Source: Boudabousia tangfeifanii (lineage in GTDB: Bacteria > Actinomycetota > Actinomycetes > Actinomycetales > Actinomycetaceae). From it: a stretch of DNA of 64,000 bases. Shown here in pieces: positions 17,373-26,088 of the stretch (within the stretch, counting starts at the first letter, position 1; each line of letters starts with the position of its first letter). The DNA lies in contig NZ_CP017812.1 in the NCBI RefSeq assembly GCF_001856685.1, positions 434,001-498,000 on the forward strand, read 5' to 3'. Both the position numbers and the translations under genes were made by a program. Under the pieces are notes generated by a model. That model made no database searches. It was not told the DNA's origin and worked only from the letters and a program-made list of their open reading frames with translations.

Positions 17373-18824
17373 TTACTTGGTGGCAGCTTTGTCAGCTGGC
17401 TTTTCCCACTTTGGCAATTCCTTGGAAGGGTTGAAAGTGAGAGCGACAGTGGCTAGAACAGCGACAACTGGGACGATAGCGGCAACCCATGGGCCAGCGA
17501 GGGCCTTGAGGCCGCCGACGATGAGACCAGGGATTACCAAGTCAGGAACGGTGAAGCCGAGGGCGGTTGCGCCGAGGGCGTCGAGGTTGCCGAAGGACTG
17601 GAAGTGGTAGGCGGCCGAGATGAGCAACCAACCGAAGAAGCCCCAGCTGAATGCGGCGAAGATGGCACCGCGAGCGCCACCCATGGCGTTAGCGAAGATT
17701 GCGCCGGCGCCGCAAGCGAAGAAGGCGACGATGACGGATGGGATTGGCATTGGCCAGCCCATGGCGGCCAAGACACCCATGCCAGCGATCTGGCCGATGA
17801 AGCCGAAGATCAAGCCGATAACCAAAGCGTTTGGTGCGAATGGGAAGATGACTGGAACGTCAAGAGCAGGCTTGGCGCCTGGGATCATCTTCATGCCAAC
17901 GCCCTGGAAGGCAGGAACGATTTCAGCAATCAACATGCGGACACCGTAGAGCATGATGAGCATGCCAGCGGTGAAGGTGAGGGCCTGGACGAGGGAGAAG
18001 ATAACCCAGTTCTGGCCACCGGTGATGCCTGGGACATCAGCGCCGTTGCCGTTCTGGAGGAAGTCAACACCCTTGGTGATGACTGCGCCGATGGCGGCAA
18101 TGTAGGTAACTACCAACATGACGGCGGTGGTCGAAACGGCGACGTCGCGGAAGAAGTTGAGGCTCTTAGGAACGTTGATTTCTTCAGTGGACTTCTTGGG
18201 GTTGCCAATGAACTTGGCGATCCAACCGAAAGCAACGTTTAGAGTGGTCTGGCCGTGGGCGAAGCCGATGTCGTCGCGACCGGTGATCTTGCGCATGAAT
18301 GGCTGAGCCAAAGCAGGTGCGAAGGTCATGTAAGCGCCATCGACTAGGGAGGCGATTACGACGGTGGCTACTGGGCCGAGGCCGAGCGAGTGGAAGAGGA
18401 TAGCGAAGCCACCAGCGTGTACCCAGATCATGTGACCGGTGAGGTAGACGTAGCGGTGCTTGGTGATGCGGGAGATGACCAAGTGGGTGATGTACCCGAA
18501 GAGTAGGGTCAAACCGATCAACATACCAAGGTTGGCTTCGTTAGCGGACTGGACCGCACCAACGACTGCTTCGTCGAAGGTTACGAAGGTGGTGACCTTC
18601 TCCTTCGGGAGAGCGAGTTCGAACATGCCCTGGATTGGGCCCAATGCGGAGATAAGAACGGTGATACCACCGGTGATGATTAGCACCGAGAGGATGGTCT
18701 TAACAGTACCGGTCACAACTGCGGAAGTGTCCTTCTTCTGTAGTAGTAGACCGAGGAGGGCAATAAACCCAATAATAATCGCTGGTACCTGGACCAGTGC
18801 GAGTAGGACGTTTAGTACGGCCAT
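17373..18824 (-). CDS. PTS permease subunit IIC, ascorbate (UlaA/SgaT) family
   Basis: 483 residues and about 10-12 membrane helices. The start, VPAIIIGFIALLGLLLQKKD followed by GTVKTILSVLIITGGITVLISALGPI, is characteristic of the UlaA/SgaT family, as are HMIWVHAGG and the conserved AHGQTTLNVAFGWIAKFIG segment. It forms the sugar channel of the PTS complex and phosphorylates the substrate with IIB. Despite the ascorbate-type family, the neighbouring enzymes are amino sugar or ketose type, so the substrate is open. The ATG follows GGAG by 9 bases. Confidence 0.88.
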   Translation of the reverse strand: MAVLNVLLALVQVPAIIIGFIALLGLLLQKKDTSAVVTGTVKTILSVLIITGGITVLISALGPIQGMFELALPKEKVTTFVTFDEAVVGAVQSANEANLGMLIGLTLLFGYITHLVISRITKHRYVYLTGHMIWVHAGGFAILFHSLGLGPVATVVIASLVDGAYMTFAPALAQPFMRKITGRDDIGFAHGQTTLNVAFGWIAKFIGNPKKSTEEINVPKSLNFFRDVAVSTTAVMLVVTYIAAIGAVITKGVDFLQNGNGADVPGITGGQNWVIFSLVQALTFTAGMLIMLYGVRMLIAEIVPAFQGVGMKMIPGAKPALDVPVIFPFAPNALVIGLIFGFIGQIAGMGVLAAMGWPMPIPSVIVAFFACGAGAIFANAMGGARGAIFAAFSWGFFGWLLISAAYHFQSFGNLDALGATALGFTVPDLVIPGLIVGGLKALAGPWVAAIVPVVAVLATVALTFNPSKELPKWEKPADKAATK

Positions 18825-18860
18825 GAAAGTAGCTCCAATGAATATCTGTGAAGTGGTGGT

Positions 18861-18892
18861 TTTGTGGGCCCCACCTTGGTGGAGCCCACAAA
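18861..18892 (-). repeat. Strong intercistronic hairpin between PTS IIB and IIC
   Basis: TTTGTGGGC (18861-18869) pairs with GCCCACAAA (18884-18892), extended inward by CCACC/GGTGG, with a TT loop. It begins 4 bases after the IIB stop. No T run follows, so it more likely stabilises or processes mRNA and sets the ratio of IIB to IIC than ends transcription. Confidence 0.7.
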
Positions 18893-18896
18893 CGGA

Positions 18897-19178
18897 TTAG
18901 AGAAGAGGCTTGACAGCTTCGAGGACCTTGGAGGAAACCTCATCCTTGTCAACCAGGTTGTCGATCAAAACGACAACCTTGGCAGGACCTTCGGTGACCT
19001 GGTTTTCCATGTCACGTGGGGCCACTACCATGTCGGCAGGCATGGTCTTGAAGGAGCCGAGGTCGACTGGATCAACCTTGGCGTCAATTCCGTTTTCGCT
19101 CATGATGTCGCGAACTTGCATGGCCAACATGAGGCTGGTGCCGAAGCCCATGCCACAAACGGTTACGATGTTTAGCAT
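18897..19178 (-). CDS. PTS phosphocarrier subunit IIB, ascorbate (UlaB/SgaB) type
   Basis: 93 residues. The phosphorylated cysteine lies in the N-terminal loop VTVCGMGFGTSLML, the classic SgaB/UlaB pattern. The rest is the short alpha/beta fold of lactose/ascorbate-type IIB domains. It passes phosphate from IIA to the sugar in IIC. The ATG follows AGGAG with a 7-base spacer. Separated from IIC by a strong hairpin. Confidence 0.9.
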   Translation of the reverse strand: MLNIVTVCGMGFGTSLMLAMQVRDIMSENGIDAKVDPVDLGSFKTMPADMVVAPRDMENQVTEGPAKVVVLIDNLVDKDEVSSKVLEAVKPLL

Positions 19179-19222
19179 TTTGAATCTCCTGTGATTGTTT
19201 TCTATCGGTGAGTTTTGCGTCG

Positions 19223-19261
19223 GTAGCCGCCTTGGCTACTTCCGCGGTTGCCGCAAGCGGC
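19223..19261 (-). repeat. Small hairpins between PTS IIA and IIB
   Basis: In the 100-base gap between IIA and IIB: GTAGCC-GCCTT-GGCTAC (19223-19239) and GCCGC-AA-GCGGC (19250-19261). Both are perfect stems. Likely RNA-processing or stability elements of the operon; no terminator T run. Confidence 0.5.
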
Positions 19262-19278
19262 ATTCCCTACCTGAACGT

Positions 19279-19737
19279 CTAGTTGTTCTGGTAGGTAAGT
19301 GCTTCGTATAGCTCTTCGTTAGTGGTGGCAGCCTTTACCTTGGCCAAGCGTTCTTGGTCCTGAAGGAGTGCCACGATCTTCTGCAAGCTAGCCAAGTGAG
19401 CGTCTTTGTTAATGGCAGCGAAGCCGATCACGAGGGAAACAGGGTCGTTTTTCTTGTGTCCGAAGTTAACTGGTTCGGTCAGGGTCGCAACTGCGATGCC
19501 TGGTTCGAGGACGCCAGCTTCAGGACGAGCGTGTGGCATGGCCACACCAGGGGCAACCACCATGTAAGGACCGAGGTCGATGACGGCCTGTTCCATGGCG
19601 GCAACGTAGTTTTCGGTGCAAGCGCCGGTGGCTGCAAGCATGCCACCAACTACCTGGACTGCTCCACGCCAGTCGTCGACGGTGGCGCCGGCGTGAACAC
19701 GCTGAGGGGTGACAATTCCAGAGAATGAACTATCCAT
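19279..19737 (-). CDS. PTS subunit IIA (fructose/mannitol/ascorbate type)
   Basis: 152 residues from ATG 19737, chosen for its GGAGG 5 bases upstream; the frame is open to 19863 but that part is leader. The phosphorylated histidine is in GVAMPHARPEAG, and the C-terminal FAAINKDAHLASLQKIVALLQD is typical of EIIA-2 domains. Receives phosphate from HPr and gives it to IIB. First gene of the operon IIA-IIB-IIC-SIS protein-(KbaZ/GatZ)-AgaS, behind a long regulatory region. Confidence 0.9.
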   Translation of the reverse strand: MDSSFSGIVTPQRVHAGATVDDWRGAVQVVGGMLAATGACTENYVAAMEQAVIDLGPYMVVAPGVAMPHARPEAGVLEPGIAVATLTEPVNFGHKKNDPVSLVIGFAAINKDAHLASLQKIVALLQDQERLAKVKAATTNEELYEALTYQNN

Positions 19738-20233
19738 TATTTCCTCCAAAAAATTGTAGTTAGATAAGCCTGTAATGCTGGGGCTTGCGCAATAATGAAA
19801 TATTCTGTGCAACTCTGAGCAGAATCGGTCTATCTCTTGTCTTGAGATTAGCAGAGATACCAAAGATGTAAAGGGGTAAATTTTGCGGCAAAAAACTTTG
19901 AAAATAAGTGGTCTGTTAGTGGTTTAGAAACCCCGTTATTTTTCCTCGCGGAAAAGTCCGGATTTCCGCCAAATTTTTTCTCTTTTCAGACCACTGGTCG
20001 TCGGCGGTCAACAAGTGGTCTATACCAATTTGCCAATTAATTTGCTTTTTGTGAGCTTGCTCACCTAAAAAACGTGTTGCATGACAGAATTTTGCAACTA
20101 AATGGCTAAATCTCAGCCTTTTTACGCAAAAATTCTGCAACTTTTAGACCAGATGTCTGCAAATTTACGCAGAGGAACGTTTAGATATGGCGGTGCAGAC
20201 GGTCGTTCTTGTGAGCGCTGTGGAGGGAAGGGC
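19738..20233 (-). promoter_or_regulatory. Long upstream regulatory region of the PTS operon with repeated AGTGGTCT half-sites
   Basis: 496 bases without a convincing gene. It contains AGTGGTCTG (19907-19915) followed 11 bases later by AGTGGTTTAG, its reverse CAGACCACT (19987-19995), the near-palindrome at 20014-20029 and TAGACCAG (20145-20152). These resemble the DasR/NagR (GntR/HutC family) operator TGGTCTAGACCA, used for amino-sugar genes. TTGCAACT-like words also recur (near 19805, 20090 and 20130). A tentative minus-strand promoter, TTTACA with a 16-base spacer and TAATCT, lies at about 19850-19880. Confidence 0.6.
20014..20029. promoter_or_regulatory. DasR/NagR-like operator
   Basis: AGTGGTCTATACCAAT. 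The core TGGTCTATACCA differs by one base from the DasR-type palindrome TGGTCTAGACCA. About 280 bases upstream of the PTS IIA start. Binding by a GntR-family regulator responding to an aminosugar phosphate is inferred, not shown. Confidence 0.55.
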
Positions 20234-20872
20234 TTAGCGTCCGGCGCGTGAAAGTGCCTGCTGATAAGCAGGGCGCTCATGGAGCTCAGTGAGCCAGCGA
20301 CGAATTGCTGGGTATTCACCCAAGTTGAAACCGGCGCCCTCGGCCGAATAAATCGCGAACTCCATTTGAATGTCGGCAATGCCAAACTGATCGTCATCAG
20401 AGAGGAAATTGTGTTTGGTCAGGTAACCGTTCAGGAACTCTAGATCTGCCTTCGCATTCTTGCCGGTAAAAGCAGTACTGATTCCCTTCACAAAAGGCTT
20501 GAAAACTGGCTGTAGAATCTTCGGGGCCTGCTTAGCGGCCGTCTTTAAGACCAGTCCCATCACCAGCATCGGCATCAAGCTCGACTCGGTAAAAGTCAGC
20601 CACATGCGAGGATCATCCTGCTTAGCAGAGAGGCGACCATCATGAGTTTCGCTCAAGTGCTCCAAAATGCACTGCGATTCGATGTACTGCTTGCCATCGT
20701 CCTCGAGCACAGGGGACTTACCCAAAGGATGCACCTGCTTGAGAGAATCCGGGGCAAGCAGGTCAGCGCCGCGCTGGTGCTTTACCAACTCGAAGTCGGC
20801 CCCTAGTTCGGTAAGTGCCCAGGCGATTCGAAAAGAGCGAGAATCGTTGAGGTGGTGCAGAACAAGAGACAT
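20234..20872 (-). CDS. Glutathione S-transferase family protein
   Basis: 212 residues. An N-terminal thioredoxin-like domain (MSLVLHHLNDSRSFRIAWAL, LGKSPVLEDDGKQYIESQCI) contains the GST motif SPVLEDD and the YIESQCI Glu-Ser pair that binds the thiol. The C-terminal half is helical (DDQFGIADIQMEFAIY carries the conserved N-capping Asp). The usual reaction is conjugation or reduction using glutathione. Actinobacteria mostly use mycothiol, so the true cofactor is uncertain. Single gene, about 100 bases from the next minus-strand gene. Confidence 0.85.
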   Translation of the reverse strand: MSLVLHHLNDSRSFRIAWALTELGADFELVKHQRGADLLAPDSLKQVHPLGKSPVLEDDGKQYIESQCILEHLSETHDGRLSAKQDDPRMWLTFTESSLMPMLVMGLVLKTAAKQAPKILQPVFKPFVKGISTAFTGKNAKADLEFLNGYLTKHNFLSDDDQFGIADIQMEFAIYSAEGAGFNLGEYPAIRRWLTELHERPAYQQALSRAGR

Positions 20873-20971
20873 GAGACTTCCTTTTCTAAGCGAATCGTGT
20901 TGGTCTGGACTTAAACCAGTATGTCACCTTTAAGTGACGACGCGGTTAAGTGAAGGTTGATATTTAGTTGT

Positions 20972-22321
20972 TTAGCTTTCGCTATTGCTGTTATCGAGGC
21001 AGCGTTCGGCTGCGCCCTTCGAGACTTGGAAAGCGCGTTGTAGTTCAGCTAGTAGGTCTGAGGCGTCCTCGATCCCCACTGCCAAACGCAACAAACGCTG
21101 GGAAATGCCAGCGGCCGCCAGTTCCTGATCGTTCATGGTTGCGTGAGTCATTGAGGCCGGGTGGCAGAGCAACGTTTCCACCCCACCCAAAGAAACGGCG
21201 TAACCAATAATGTCGAGGGCGGCCACGAAAGTAGGCAGGTGAATATCGTCGGCAATCTCGAAGGAAAGGACCGAACCGGCACCCTGGGACTGCTTGGCCT
21301 GAATCTCTGCCTCTTTGGCGTTTTCTGAGCCGGGGTAATGCACGGCAGTAACCGAAGGGTGGGCGAGTAGGAATTCGCGGATTCGTTCCGCATTTTCTAA
21401 CTGGCGATCCATACGCACCACCAAAGTCTTTAGCCCGCGCAAGACCGAATAAGAGTCGAAGGGGGATAGTGGTGCCCCCAAAGCAACCTGGGCGAGGCGC
21501 ACCTGCTCGGCCAGCTCCTCATCATTAGCGAGGACGAGGCCGGCCAAAACGTCACCATGGCCCGCCAAGTATTTAGTGGCCGAGTAAATGACATAGTCGG
21601 CGCCCAGCTCGAAGGGGCGCTGCAGGTAGGCGGTCTGGAAAGTATTGTCGATGGCCAACTTGGCGCCCACCTGGTGGGCCACCTCGGCCGCATGGGCAAT
21701 ATCCACCACTCGCAAGCGCGGATTGGTGGGGGATTCAATGTAGATCATGGCGGTATCGGCTGGCACGTCCTCGGCCCGCAAAGCATTCACGTCATCGATC
21801 AAATCGTACTTAATGTCCCTAGCGGGGAAGAAGTTCGAAATGTACTGGAAAGTGCCGCCGTAAATGGAGCTACAAAGTAGGACGCGCTGGCCGGCCTTCA
21901 CCGTGGAGAAAACGGCCGAAATAGCGGCCATGCCGGTGGCGAAAGCGTAGGCGTGCTTGGCGTCCTCGAGCGAAGCAACCGCGATTTCAACTGCCGCGCG
22001 GGTCGGGTTGGACCAACGCTGGTAGGAGTGGCCGCCCTCCTCATTGGTGCCGCAGGGCATTGGGGCTGGTGGGGGACATGCGCCCGGAATCGGATGCGCA
22101 TAAGTACTGGCCAGATAAATCGCGGGCACCACCGCGCCGGTCGGGTCAAAAGGAGTCGTGGCTACGCACCGGGTAGCAAAAGAACGCTCGCCCAGGTGCG
22201 CACTTTCCTTCGCATTAGCTGGAGCCTTGGGAGTGGTAGGAAGATTATCCATATCCAAATCAAGGGCGGGAGAATCCGCCGCCCCTAAATTGGCGTCAAA
22301 CTCAGGAACATCGTTGGTCAT
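20972..22321 (-). CDS. Trans-sulfuration PLP enzyme (cystathionine gamma-synthase/lyase or homocysteine synthase)
   Basis: 449 residues from ATG 22321; GTG 22360 in the same frame is an alternative, but neither has a clear ribosome-binding site. The Cys/Met-metabolism PLP family is shown by the lysine motif YSATKYLAGHGDV, the cofactor-binding FATGMAAISAVF, SIYGGTF and IDNTFQTAYLQRP, and the C-terminal GGVETLLCHPASMTHA. Uses: making or breaking cystathionine, or sulfhydrylation of an acyl-homoserine. The sequence does not decide between these. Odd features are an acidic N-terminal extension of about 45 residues and a proline-rich insert (GACPPPAPMPCG) before the YQRWSNPTR motif. Divergent from ppdK. 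Confidence 0.88.
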   Translation of the reverse strand: MTNDVPEFDANLGAADSPALDLDMDNLPTTPKAPANAKESAHLGERSFATRCVATTPFDPTGAVVPAIYLASTYAHPIPGACPPPAPMPCGTNEEGGHSYQRWSNPTRAAVEIAVASLEDAKHAYAFATGMAAISAVFSTVKAGQRVLLCSSIYGGTFQYISNFFPARDIKYDLIDDVNALRAEDVPADTAMIYIESPTNPRLRVVDIAHAAEVAHQVGAKLAIDNTFQTAYLQRPFELGADYVIYSATKYLAGHGDVLAGLVLANDEELAEQVRLAQVALGAPLSPFDSYSVLRGLKTLVVRMDRQLENAERIREFLLAHPSVTAVHYPGSENAKEAEIQAKQSQGAGSVLSFEIADDIHLPTFVAALDIIGYAVSLGGVETLLCHPASMTHATMNDQELAAAGISQRLLRLAVGIEDASDLLAELQRAFQVSKGAAERCLDNSNSES

Positions 22322-22582
22322 GCTTTGATCGTCAGTCTTTGAAAATTCACTCACGGTCACAATTGTAGCGGTAACAGAGGTCAGACAATTAGCCCTTTTG
22401 GCCCCATTTTGAGAATTATTTGCAGATTCGCCCTCGGAAAATATTGGCCTGAATCACCTTTAACACTAGCGTGGGACGTAAGTCACCTAGTATGATGCTG
22501 ACTGATAGTTAACGAGACAGAACGAACTGCCTCGTCCCACCTACCGTCGCAAAGGCCGCGACGCTAAGCGAAAAGGGAAAAC
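22322..22582. promoter_or_regulatory. Divergent promoter region between the trans-sulfuration gene and ppdK
   Basis: About 260 bases. On the plus strand TATGAT at 22492-22497 is a good -10 box for ppdK, giving a leader of roughly 80 bases; no matching -35 was found. On the minus strand TACAAT near 22365 could serve the trans-sulfuration gene and, if so, favours its downstream ATG start. Confidence 0.4.
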
Positions 22583-25297
22583 ATGACCAAGTTCGTATAT
22601 AACTTCCACGAAGGTGACAAGGATATGAAGGACTTGCTAGGTGGTAAAGGCGCCAACCTAGCAGAAATGACCAAACTCGGGTTGCCGGTCCCCCCTGGTT
22701 TCACCATCACCACCGATGCCTGCCGTTCGTACCTAAACCATGGCCAGGTTCCCGATGAACTCCATACTGAGGTCACCCAGGCCTTGCGCGATGTGGAAGA
22801 CACTTTGGGTCGCCAGCTTGGTGACGCGGAAGATCCCCTGCTCGTTTCGGTTCGTTCGGGCGCCAAGTTCTCCATGCCAGGCATGATGGAAACCGTCCTC
22901 AACATTGGTCTTAATGACAAGTCCGTCCTCGGCCTAGCAAAGGTGTCCGGGGACGAACGTTTTGCTTGGGACTCCTACCGTCGCCTAATCCAAATGTTCG
23001 GCAAGACCGTGCTGGATGTCGATGGTGATCGGTTCTCGGACGCCCTCGAAGACTTGAAGGCCGAGCGGAAAGTTAGTGCCGATGTGGACTTGACTGCCGA
23101 GGACCTTAAGGGTCTGGTCGAAACTTTCAAGCAGATCGTTTTGGATGCCACCGGTGAGGCTTTCCCGCAGGATCCTCGCACCCAGATGGATATGGCCATC
23201 GAGGCCGTGTTCCGTTCATGGAACACCGAACGTGCCCACATTTACCGTCGTCGTGAACGCATCCCGCACGATTTGGGCACCGCTGTCAACATTTGCACCA
23301 TGGTCTTCGGCAACATGGGTGAAACTTCCGGCACTGGCGTGTGCTTCACCCGTGACCCCTCCAGTGGTGACGCCGGCGTTTACGGTGACTACCTGATGAA
23401 CGCTCAGGGCGAAGACGTGGTGGCCGGCATTCGTAATACTTTGCCGCTGGCCGCTTTGAAGGAACACAACCGTCCGGTTTACGACGAGTTGCGTGGCATC
23501 ATGCGCAAGCTTGAAACTCACTACAAGGACTTGTGCGATATCGAGTTCACCATTGAACGTGGCAAGCTGTGGATGCTCCAGACTCGTGTGGGTAAGCGTA
23601 CCGCGGGTGCGGCCTTCCGTGTGGCCAGCCAGCTGATCGACGAAAAACTGATCACCCCAAATGAGGCTCTTGAGCGCGTCACCGGTGCCCAGCTAACCCA
23701 GCTGATGTTCCCCCAGTTCGATGTGGAAGCCTCCCGCAACCTTTTGACTCGCGCCATGGCCGCCTCGCCTGGTGCGGCTGTTGGCCAGATTGCGTTCGAT
23801 AATGCCGCCGCCATTAAGATGGCAAATGCGGGCAACCCCGTCATTCTGGTGCGCCGCGAAACCAACCCCGAAGACCTACCGGGCATGGTCGCCGCCGAGG
23901 GTGTTTTGACCGCCCGCGGTGGTAAGACCTCGCACGCCGCGGTGGTTGCCCGTGGCATGGGCAAGACCTGTGTTTGTGGCGCGGAAGAACTCGACGTGGA
24001 TTTGAAGGCTCGCACCTTGCGCGTGGGTGACAAGGTCTTTGGTGAAGGCCACGTCATTTCCATTGACGGCACCACCGGCGAAGTTTTCGACGGCAAGGTC
24101 GCAGTGGTTGACTCGCCTGTTACCACCTACCTCTCGCATGGCCTTGAGGCCGGTTTGGCTGCCGCCGAAGGCGACGAGGACATGCAGGATTTGGTCCGCA
24201 GTGTCGACCGCCTGCTCACTCATGCCGATTCGGTTCGTCGCCTTGAGGTTCGCACCAACGCCGACACCCCAGAGGACACCGAGCGCGCCCTCGGCTATGG
24301 AGCTCAAGGTATCGGCCTGTGCCGCACCGAGCACATGTTCCTCGGGGAACGTCGCGCCCTGATTGAACGTGTGATTTTGGCCGAAGAAGCCTCGCAAGAA
24401 CGTTCCGACGCCATGGACGCTTTGGTGCCATTGCAGAAGGGCGACTTCCTCCAGATGCTTAAGCTGATGGACGGCAAGCCCATGACCGTGCGTCTGATTG
24501 ACCCGCCACTGCACGAGTTCTTGCCAGACTTGACCGACCTAGAAGTCAAGGTGGCTGTCGCTGACGCCCTACACAAGAGTGGGGAAGAGGTCGAGGCCGA
24601 CAAGCGCATGCTCAGTGCCGTTCGTAAGATGCACGAAGCGAACCCAATGCTTGGTCTGCGCGGCGTGCGCCTCGGCTTGTACCTGCCGGGCTTGTTTGCT
24701 TTGCAGATGCGCGCTTTGGTTGAAGCTGCTGCCGATTTGAAGGCCGAGGGTGGCAACCCGCTCCCTGAAATCATGGTGCCGCTAGTCGGTTCGATTCGTG
24801 AACTTCAGCTAATCCGCGAAGAGGGCGAAGCCATCATCGCCGAGGTCAGCGAACGTACTGGCGTGGAATTGGATATCCCGATTGGTTGTATGGTCGAACT
24901 TCCTCGTGCTGCGCTCACCGCCGAGGACTTGGCACTCGAGGCTGACTTCTTCAGCTTCGGAACCAACGACTTGACCCAGACCACCTGGGGCTTCAGCCGT
25001 GACGATGTGGAAGGTACCTTCTTTGGCCTCTACACCGAAGAGGGCGTCTTTGGCGTTTCGCCATTCGAAAGCATTGACGTGCACGGTGTGGGCCGCCTAG
25101 TCAAGCTTGGCGTCAAGAAGGGCCGCAGCGCAAAGCCCGGCATGAAGATGGGCATTTGTGGTGAGCACGGTGGTGACCCAGACTCGATCCACTTCTTCGA
25201 CCGGATCGGCCTGAACTACGTCTCTTGTTCCCCATTCCGCGTTCCGGTGGCTCGCCTCGAAGCAGGCCGCGCCGCGGTTATGAACGGCGAACGCTAA
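22583..25297 (+). CDS. ppdK: Pyruvate, phosphate dikinase
   Basis: 904 residues, full length for the family. N-terminal ATP-grasp domain (GGKGANLAEM near 22-31), the phosphohistidine swivel domain with GGKTSHAAVVARGMG (about 448-462, His in TSHA), and the C-terminal PEP/pyruvate barrel with GLCRTEHMF and CGEHGGDP (about 857-864). It interconverts pyruvate, ATP and phosphate with PEP, AMP and pyrophosphate. In an organism with a PTS it can regenerate PEP or act in pyrophosphate-linked glycolysis. The ATG follows AAAGGGAAAAC. Single gene ending in a hairpin at 25359-25395. Confidence 0.97.
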   Translation: MTKFVYNFHEGDKDMKDLLGGKGANLAEMTKLGLPVPPGFTITTDACRSYLNHGQVPDELHTEVTQALRDVEDTLGRQLGDAEDPLLVSVRSGAKFSMPGMMETVLNIGLNDKSVLGLAKVSGDERFAWDSYRRLIQMFGKTVLDVDGDRFSDALEDLKAERKVSADVDLTAEDLKGLVETFKQIVLDATGEAFPQDPRTQMDMAIEAVFRSWNTERAHIYRRRERIPHDLGTAVNICTMVFGNMGETSGTGVCFTRDPSSGDAGVYGDYLMNAQGEDVVAGIRNTLPLAALKEHNRPVYDELRGIMRKLETHYKDLCDIEFTIERGKLWMLQTRVGKRTAGAAFRVASQLIDEKLITPNEALERVTGAQLTQLMFPQFDVEASRNLLTRAMAASPGAAVGQIAFDNAAAIKMANAGNPVILVRRETNPEDLPGMVAAEGVLTARGGKTSHAAVVARGMGKTCVCGAEELDVDLKARTLRVGDKVFGEGHVISIDGTTGEVFDGKVAVVDSPVTTYLSHGLEAGLAAAEGDEDMQDLVRSVDRLLTHADSVRRLEVRTNADTPEDTERALGYGAQGIGLCRTEHMFLGERRALIERVILAEEASQERSDAMDALVPLQKGDFLQMLKLMDGKPMTVRLIDPPLHEFLPDLTDLEVKVAVADALHKSGEEVEADKRMLSAVRKMHEANPMLGLRGVRLGLYLPGLFALQMRALVEAAADLKAEGGNPLPEIMVPLVGSIRELQLIREEGEAIIAEVSERTGVELDIPIGCMVELPRAALTAEDLALEADFFSFGTNDLTQTTWGFSRDDVEGTFFGLYTEEGVFGVSPFESIDVHGVGRLVKLGVKKGRSAKPGMKMGICGEHGGDPDSIHFFDRIGLNYVSCSPFRVPVARLEAGRAAVMNGER

Positions 25298-25358
25298 GTT
25301 CGAGCCGCCCAAAAAGTGGGGGTGTAGCTTCCACGCTTTGGGAATAGTTGTTTAGTGG

Positions 25359-25395
25359 GGCGCCCTCGGTAGCTATAAAGCTGGCCGAGGGCGCC
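25359..25395 (+). terminator. Hairpin after ppdK built from the GCCCTCGG motif
   Basis: GGCGCCCTCGG (25359-25369) pairs with CCGAGGGCGCC (25385-25395), with TAGCT/AGCT extending the stem inside. It lies 62 bases after the ppdK stop. Few T residues follow directly, so terminator strength is uncertain. The arms are inverted copies of the motif common across this window. Confidence 0.6.
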
Positions 25396-25530
25396 ACCGC
25401 TTTATTGTGGGACTTGCTTTGATTGATGCTTAGGTTTACCTAGCCACGCTTGGGATGTGGTGATATTATCGGCTCGTCCAAGCACTGCTTTGGCAGTGCA
25501 ACTAATGGTTCCGAATATTGAGGAGCAATA

Positions 25531-26043
25531 ATGAGCGAACCTTATTACCCAACTAATGAAAATGCCCAAGGTCAAAATGGGGCTGAAGCTTACACCAGCA
25601 TGCCGCAGACTGACGCTCCAGTTCAGCCATACCAGGCGCCTGGCCAGAATGGTTACCAGCAGCAGTATCAGGCTGGGGGACAATACCAGCAGTACCAGGC
25701 GAACGGCCAAGCACAGTACCAGCAGCAGGGTTACCAGACTCCTCCGGGTCAGGCTCCTTACCAGCAGCAGACTTACCCGAATGGTTATGCCCAGCAGCCT
25801 TATGGTCAGCCAATGACCCCTCCACGTAATAAGTGGATTGCAGTGCTACTCTGCTTCTTCTTGGGCACCCTTGGCATTCACAACTTCTACATGGGTTACA
25901 CCGGTCGTGGGGTGGCTCAGCTACTTTTGACTTTGACCGTCGTTGGCGCCTTGATTTCTGGCCCTTGGGTTTTCATTGAGTTCATTATCCTTTTGATCTC
26001 GTCTAACTACACTGATGCTCAGGGTCGTCCGTTGGAAAACTGA
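25531..26043 (+). CDS. TM2-domain membrane protein with Gln/Tyr/Pro-rich N-terminus
   Basis: 170 residues. Residues 1-95 are low-complexity, rich in Gln, Tyr, Gly and Pro (QQYQAGGQYQQYQANGQ). The C-terminal 75 residues are a TM2 domain: two membrane helices with NKWIAVLLCFFLGTLGIHNFYMGY and GRGVAQLLLTL, including the short FYMGY loop. TM2 proteins are membrane proteins of poorly known function. The ATG follows GAGGAGCAAT-like sequence. A perfect small hairpin, GCACTG-CTTTGG-CAGTGC (25482-25499), lies in its 5' leader. Confidence 0.88.
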   Translation: MSEPYYPTNENAQGQNGAEAYTSMPQTDAPVQPYQAPGQNGYQQQYQAGGQYQQYQANGQAQYQQQGYQTPPGQAPYQQQTYPNGYAQQPYGQPMTPPRNKWIAVLLCFFLGTLGIHNFYMGYTGRGVAQLLLTLTVVGALISGPWVFIEFIILLISSNYTDAQGRPLEN

Positions 26044-26088
26044 GCAAGATTGTTGACCTTTTAGTTCTGGTCACAAGCACTACTTTTT

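Noticed and set aside
19916-20140. 74-codon minus-strand frame in the PTS upstream region
   Set aside because: No ribosome-binding site, unusual composition, and it overlaps the operator cluster.
25450-25480. Complete dif site
   Set aside because: One arm resembles the XerC half-site, but the other arm matches poorly and the spacer is 7 rather than 6 bases.
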